6,552 nt of DNA from Crenothrix polyspora (GTDB lineage Bacteria > Pseudomonadota > Gammaproteobacteria > Methylococcales > Methylomonadaceae). Position numbers and translations under genes: made by a program. The notes under the pieces are model-generated. The model was not told where the DNA came from, searched no databases, and saw only the letters and a program-made list of their open reading frames with translations. Location: the NCBI GenBank assembly GCA_945903675.1, contig CAMDOP010000183.1, positions 1-6,552 of the forward strand, given 5' to 3'. This document shows positions 3,937-6,552 of this stretch, one piece after another; position 1 is the first letter of the stretch; each line of letters opens with the position of its first letter.

Positions 3937-6345
3937 TTAGAACTTATAACCTACTTGCATAAAGTAAGTGCGCTGCGCTAACGGATGATTCATATAGGCT
4001 TGAAAGCCATTTACGTTGTCTACACCCGCCGACACATGACCTTTTCTATTATTGAAATGATAAGTGCTTTTTAAATCGACAAATATTTGATCAGTTGTCG
4101 CGCTATAGTAATTTAATTGCAAATCTTTGTTGTCAGGCTGTGAATTCATCGCACTTTGATACCGCGTACCTACCGACATATCCACATCTTTACCATAATG
4201 GTAAGTCGTCAATAAATTAGCCCTATAATGCGGCGTAAATGGCATCTGATTACCGACAATAGCAGGGTTAAGTGGATTAGCGACTATTGTTCTATCAAGT
4301 AAAGTTGAGCTAGCCTTGATATCAAAATCTGATTTAAAGACCCGATCAAAATTAGTTGAAATATCTAAACCATTAGTTTGGACCTCACCGATAGAAGAAA
4401 TCTGTGAACTTAAGTTTACACTGCCCGGCAAATAGATAAACTGCGGATAAATAGCGTTTTGAATATTTTCATGGTAAAGATTCAAGCGCACATAACCATT
4501 ATCGAAATCATATTCACCCAATAAATTATGATGCGTACCATCTTCAGGCTTTAAGGTTGCATTTGCTATACTCTGACTACCATTAACACTCGCTGAGTTA
4601 CCAAATAGCTCGTCAGCCACTGGATAACGATAGGCTTTTGCCACCGAATATCGAAACTTCCAGTTTCCAGGTTGATAGCCTATCGAAAACTTAGGCGCCC
4701 ATCTATTAGCCTCTCTATCTTGCGGACTTAATGAACCTGTCATATTCGCTGTATTTTGATAGAGACCATCTGTCGCGGTCCAATGCTCTAAACGTACGCC
4801 GGGTGTTAAATCCCAGTCTTTCAAGAAACGCCAACTTAATTGACTAAATAGGGCACTGGTATCCGTAGTACCACCACTTAAAGACATAATAGGTGCGCTG
4901 CTACTAACATTGTTACCGGCATAACTACTTAAAGCATTAACGGTTTGAGTTATATGTGCATGTTGATAATCAAAGCCTGTAGCAAACGATAGATCTTTGC
5001 GCCCCCAAAACTCATCCGTATTAAACTTTGTTGTGACATTATACCAACCTGTACCTGCCACAGAAGTACGCGTACCTCCCTGGCCGGCAGCTGTTTTGTA
5101 GATAGGATCATTCAAATTATAAGTGGATGCCTGTGTGGTGTCGTTTAAAATATTAAAATAACTGACATTGGTATTATTATACCATTTACCAAACACACGA
5201 CCATTCATACCCCAACCTACGGTAAAAGTTTCACGGACTTGATTACTCACACCAAAATTGCTTGAGTTTGCTAGGGCATTGCCGTTTGCACTATAATTTC
5301 TTAACTGCGAACCCCATACCGTTTGCCCGTTGGCATCTTTTATTAATGACTGCCCCACCTTATTCGATTCATAGTTTTCATAGGCTAAGATTAGATTCGT
5401 TTTTAATTCAGGCGTGATGTCATAAACGCCTTTCCATTTATACAAATCATCAATAAGATGCCCTACACCATCACTACCAATTTGTAGCATAGGTGCACCG
5501 GCAGAACCACCAATACCATTACCTTTAGGATTAAGCCCTAGCTGTCCGCCTGTAGTTGGATTTTGTAATTGTGCGGCCGAGGCTTTGGTTAAGTTTGTTA
5601 ATTGAGTAGGTACCAGAGGCTGACCTTCATTTTCCAAATGAGTATGGGAAAAACTGGTACTAAAATCACCAAACTTATCACCATAAGAGCCGAAGGTTTT
5701 AAAGCCTTGCAGATTAGTGTTAATAGCTGAAATATTACTAGGCTGTAACATATAAGTCGCCTCAGTATAGACTTCACGCTTCTGCGGCATCTGCGTATTG
5801 TAGTTAATAACACCGCCCATGGCATTACCACTGTATTCAGCAGAAAAAGGCCCGCCACACACATCAATTGATTTTATTTCGTTGGTACTAAGTAGATTAA
5901 GGCGTGGGCCACCCCTAAAAGTTGACTGCAAAGGATTCCAAATGGGCATGCCATCCATAAATACCATAACTCGCCCAGTGTCGTTAATACTAGAGCCTCG
6001 CATAGAAAGTGTTGGACTATTGTCGCCTACGTAACGTTGGTTAGTGGTTATGCTTGAATCATATCTAAGGGCATCTTGCGGAGTGACTGAATTACTTTTT
6101 TCAATATCTGCTTTTCTGATTTTTGTAACCGGCGTAACGATATTAGTAAACGTTTTTGTAGGCGATTTTAAGATGAAGTCATTATCGCCTTTTTCTCCAT
6201 TCACTTGCACCTCAGGTAAAGTTGCATCTGCTTTTGGAGTAGTAACATCAGCTGCAGTAACCGGTGTTGCGGCCATCAAGCTGGCACTTGGAAACAACGT
6301 TGCTGTTATGGCAAGCTGTAATATCGTTCGTTTATATGGATACAT
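3937..6345 (-). CDS. TonB-dependent outer-membrane receptor (802 aa)
   Basis: This encodes a receptor for energy-dependent uptake of a scarce nutrient across the outer membrane, driven by TonB-ExbBD. The signal peptide spans about residues 1-26 (ends SASLMAA). A TonB-box-like segment LPEVQVNGE follows at 43-51. The plug domain spans about 65-185, with PQDALRYDSSI (89-99), LSMRGSSIND (113-122), VMVFMDGMPIW (126-136) and GPFSAEYSGNAMGGVINYNT (165-184). The rest forms the 22-strand barrel and ends in the outer-membrane signature QVGYKF with terminal phenylalanine. An unusual cysteine, C163, replaces the usual leucine/arginine region before GGP. The substrate cannot be read from sequence; the PepSY, Spy-like and MbnH-like neighbours point to a metal or metal chelate, with copper the best guess. 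ATG 6345 is chosen with the modest site GTGAGA upstream. Promoter and leader lie at 6377-6438 and a terminator follows, so it is probably transcribed alone. Confidence 0.92.
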   Translation of the reverse strand: MYPYKRTILQLAITATLFPSASLMAATPVTAADVTTPKADATLPEVQVNGEKGDNDFILKSPTKTFTNIVTPVTKIRKADIEKSNSVTPQDALRYDSSITTNQRYVGDNSPTLSMRGSSINDTGRVMVFMDGMPIWNPLQSTFRGGPRLNLLSTNEIKSIDVCGGPFSAEYSGNAMGGVINYNTQMPQKREVYTEATYMLQPSNISAINTNLQGFKTFGSYGDKFGDFSTSFSHTHLENEGQPLVPTQLTNLTKASAAQLQNPTTGGQLGLNPKGNGIGGSAGAPMLQIGSDGVGHLIDDLYKWKGVYDITPELKTNLILAYENYESNKVGQSLIKDANGQTVWGSQLRNYSANGNALANSSNFGVSNQVRETFTVGWGMNGRVFGKWYNNTNVSYFNILNDTTQASTYNLNDPIYKTAAGQGGTRTSVAGTGWYNVTTKFNTDEFWGRKDLSFATGFDYQHAHITQTVNALSSYAGNNVSSSAPIMSLSGGTTDTSALFSQLSWRFLKDWDLTPGVRLEHWTATDGLYQNTANMTGSLSPQDREANRWAPKFSIGYQPGNWKFRYSVAKAYRYPVADELFGNSASVNGSQSIANATLKPEDGTHHNLLGEYDFDNGYVRLNLYHENIQNAIYPQFIYLPGSVNLSSQISSIGEVQTNGLDISTNFDRVFKSDFDIKASSTLLDRTIVANPLNPAIVGNQMPFTPHYRANLLTTYHYGKDVDMSVGTRYQSAMNSQPDNKDLQLNYYSATTDQIFVDLKSTYHFNNRKGHVSAGVDNVNGFQAYMNHPLAQRTYFMQVGYKF

Positions 6346-6376
6346 GCATTCTCACAGTATTTAATTTATGTTAATA

Positions 6377-6404
6377 GCTAAGTAATGGCTTAATGCCACT
6401 TAGC
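6377..6404 (-). promoter_or_regulatory. Leader hairpin of the TonB receptor gene
   Basis: Arms GCTAAGT (6377-6383) and ACTTAGC (6398-6404) are perfectly complementary. Inside them GGC (6387-6389) pairs with GCC (6395-6397), leaving a three-base bulge on one side and a five-base loop. It lies between the predicted sigma-54 start (about 6411) and the ATG at 6345, so it would be near the 5' end of the mRNA. It could be a regulatory leader, an mRNA-protecting stem or a protein-binding site. Confidence 0.45.
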
Positions 6405-6420
6405 ACTCCCACAACTCTTA

Positions 6421-6438
6421 AAGCACAAATCAAGCCAA
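6421..6438 (-). promoter_or_regulatory. Sigma-54-like promoter of the TonB receptor gene
   Basis: On the minus strand TTGGCTTGATTTGTGCTT has GG (6436-6435) and GC (6424-6423) exactly ten bases apart, with TGGC and TGCT matching the sigma-54 consensus. The central bases are less good than in the PepSY promoter. A start near 6411 would give a leader of about 66 bases. A weaker sigma-70 reading (TTGAGT-17-TAAGAG) overlaps it, so the call is tentative. Confidence 0.48.
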
Positions 6439-6487
6439 CTCAATAATTCCCTGATATTAAAGGCCTGCAGACTACAAAAGAAATATA

Positions 6488-6501
6488 CTGTTAATTAAAC
6501 T
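6488..6501. promoter_or_regulatory. AT-rich palindromic site shared with the PepSY upstream region
   Basis: Read on the minus strand this is AGTTTAATTAACAG. The plus strand at 3288-3302 reads AGTTTAATTAAACAG, one base longer. Both lie upstream of sigma-54-like promoters, so a common activator site is possible. Low complexity makes chance plausible. Confidence 0.33.
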
Positions 6502-6524
6502 GTGTTATTTAACTTATTATGTAG

Positions 6525-6550
6525 GGCATATGCCTTAGTTTTTGTAAGCC
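6525..6550. promoter_or_regulatory. Palindrome GGCATATGCC and shared motif ATATGCC-N7-TTGTAAGCC, copy 2
   Basis: GGCATATGCC (6525-6534) is a perfect ten-base palindrome. Overlapping it, ATATGCC (6528-6534) and TTGTAAGCC (6542-6550) repeat the two-block motif seen at 3168-3190 with the same spacing. It lies at the window edge, about 185-205 bases upstream of the receptor start codon, so it may belong to a neighbouring feature outside the window. Confidence 0.35.
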
Positions 6551-6552
6551 AC

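Noticed and set aside
5598..6034. Other open frames within the receptor gene (minus 5598-5867 and plus 5819-6034)
   Set aside because: Both overlap the well-supported receptor coding frame and read as shadow translations.
6332..6349. Five-codon ATG frame overlapping the receptor start, as a possible upstream regulatory ORF
   Set aside because: Its ATG lies directly against the GAGA purine stretch, too close for efficient initiation, so it is probably incidental.
6044..6364. Plus-strand open frame of 106 codons
   Set aside because: It is antisense to the signal peptide and plug of the TonB receptor and shows no family features; a shadow frame.
6346..6552. Methanobactin precursor gene upstream of the receptor
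   Set aside because: No short frame with a leader and paired cysteines was seen, and no MbnB or MbnC genes are in the window.

Overview
The window is a low-GC (roughly 40% by eye) stretch from a Gram-negative bacterium, most likely a gammaproteobacterium. The evidence is a TonB-dependent outer-membrane receptor, a periplasmic LTxxQ protein, a lipobox peptide, a c-type di-heme enzyme remnant and dispersed GTAGGGTGG-type palindromic repeats. The gene set (TonB receptor, PepSY protein, MbnH-like di-heme enzyme) and the repeat style would suit a Methylococcales methanotroph, but that is inference. All supported genes lie on the minus strand, so transcription runs from high to low coordinates.

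The right part (3937-6552) holds an 802-residue TonB-dependent receptor. It has a sigma-54-like promoter (GG-N10-GC), a leader hairpin and a clean intrinsic terminator at 3865-3894. Next comes a 106-residue Spy/LTxxQ-type periplasmic protein (3470-3790), then a 348-bp spacer. The spacer carries a 78-bp REP/MITE-like repeat, a cluster of perfect palindromes and a second, stronger sigma-54-like promoter. That promoter precedes a PepSY-type four-helix inner-membrane protein (1856-3121). Thirty-eight bases further on is an MbnH/MauG-type di-heme enzyme that has been damaged (1142-1817). Its ribosome-binding site, start and signal peptide remain, but the first heme domain is deleted and the second heme domain is out of frame.

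The left part (1-1141) holds a repeat island (843-1072) and then three very small minus-strand genes: a 38-residue lipoprotein, a 32-residue single-helix membrane protein and a 57-residue CxxC/CCxxC metal-binding protein like the N-terminal domain of CcoI/FixI copper ATPases. A 196-bp imperfect inverted repeat (82-277) closes the window.

Together the genes suggest a metal-handling locus, with copper the best guess: import through the TonB receptor, periplasmic and membrane handling by the Spy-like and PepSY proteins, and a former MbnH oxidation step now lost. The paired sigma-54-like promoters and shared upstream motifs suggest the receptor and the PepSY gene are co-regulated as separate transcripts.
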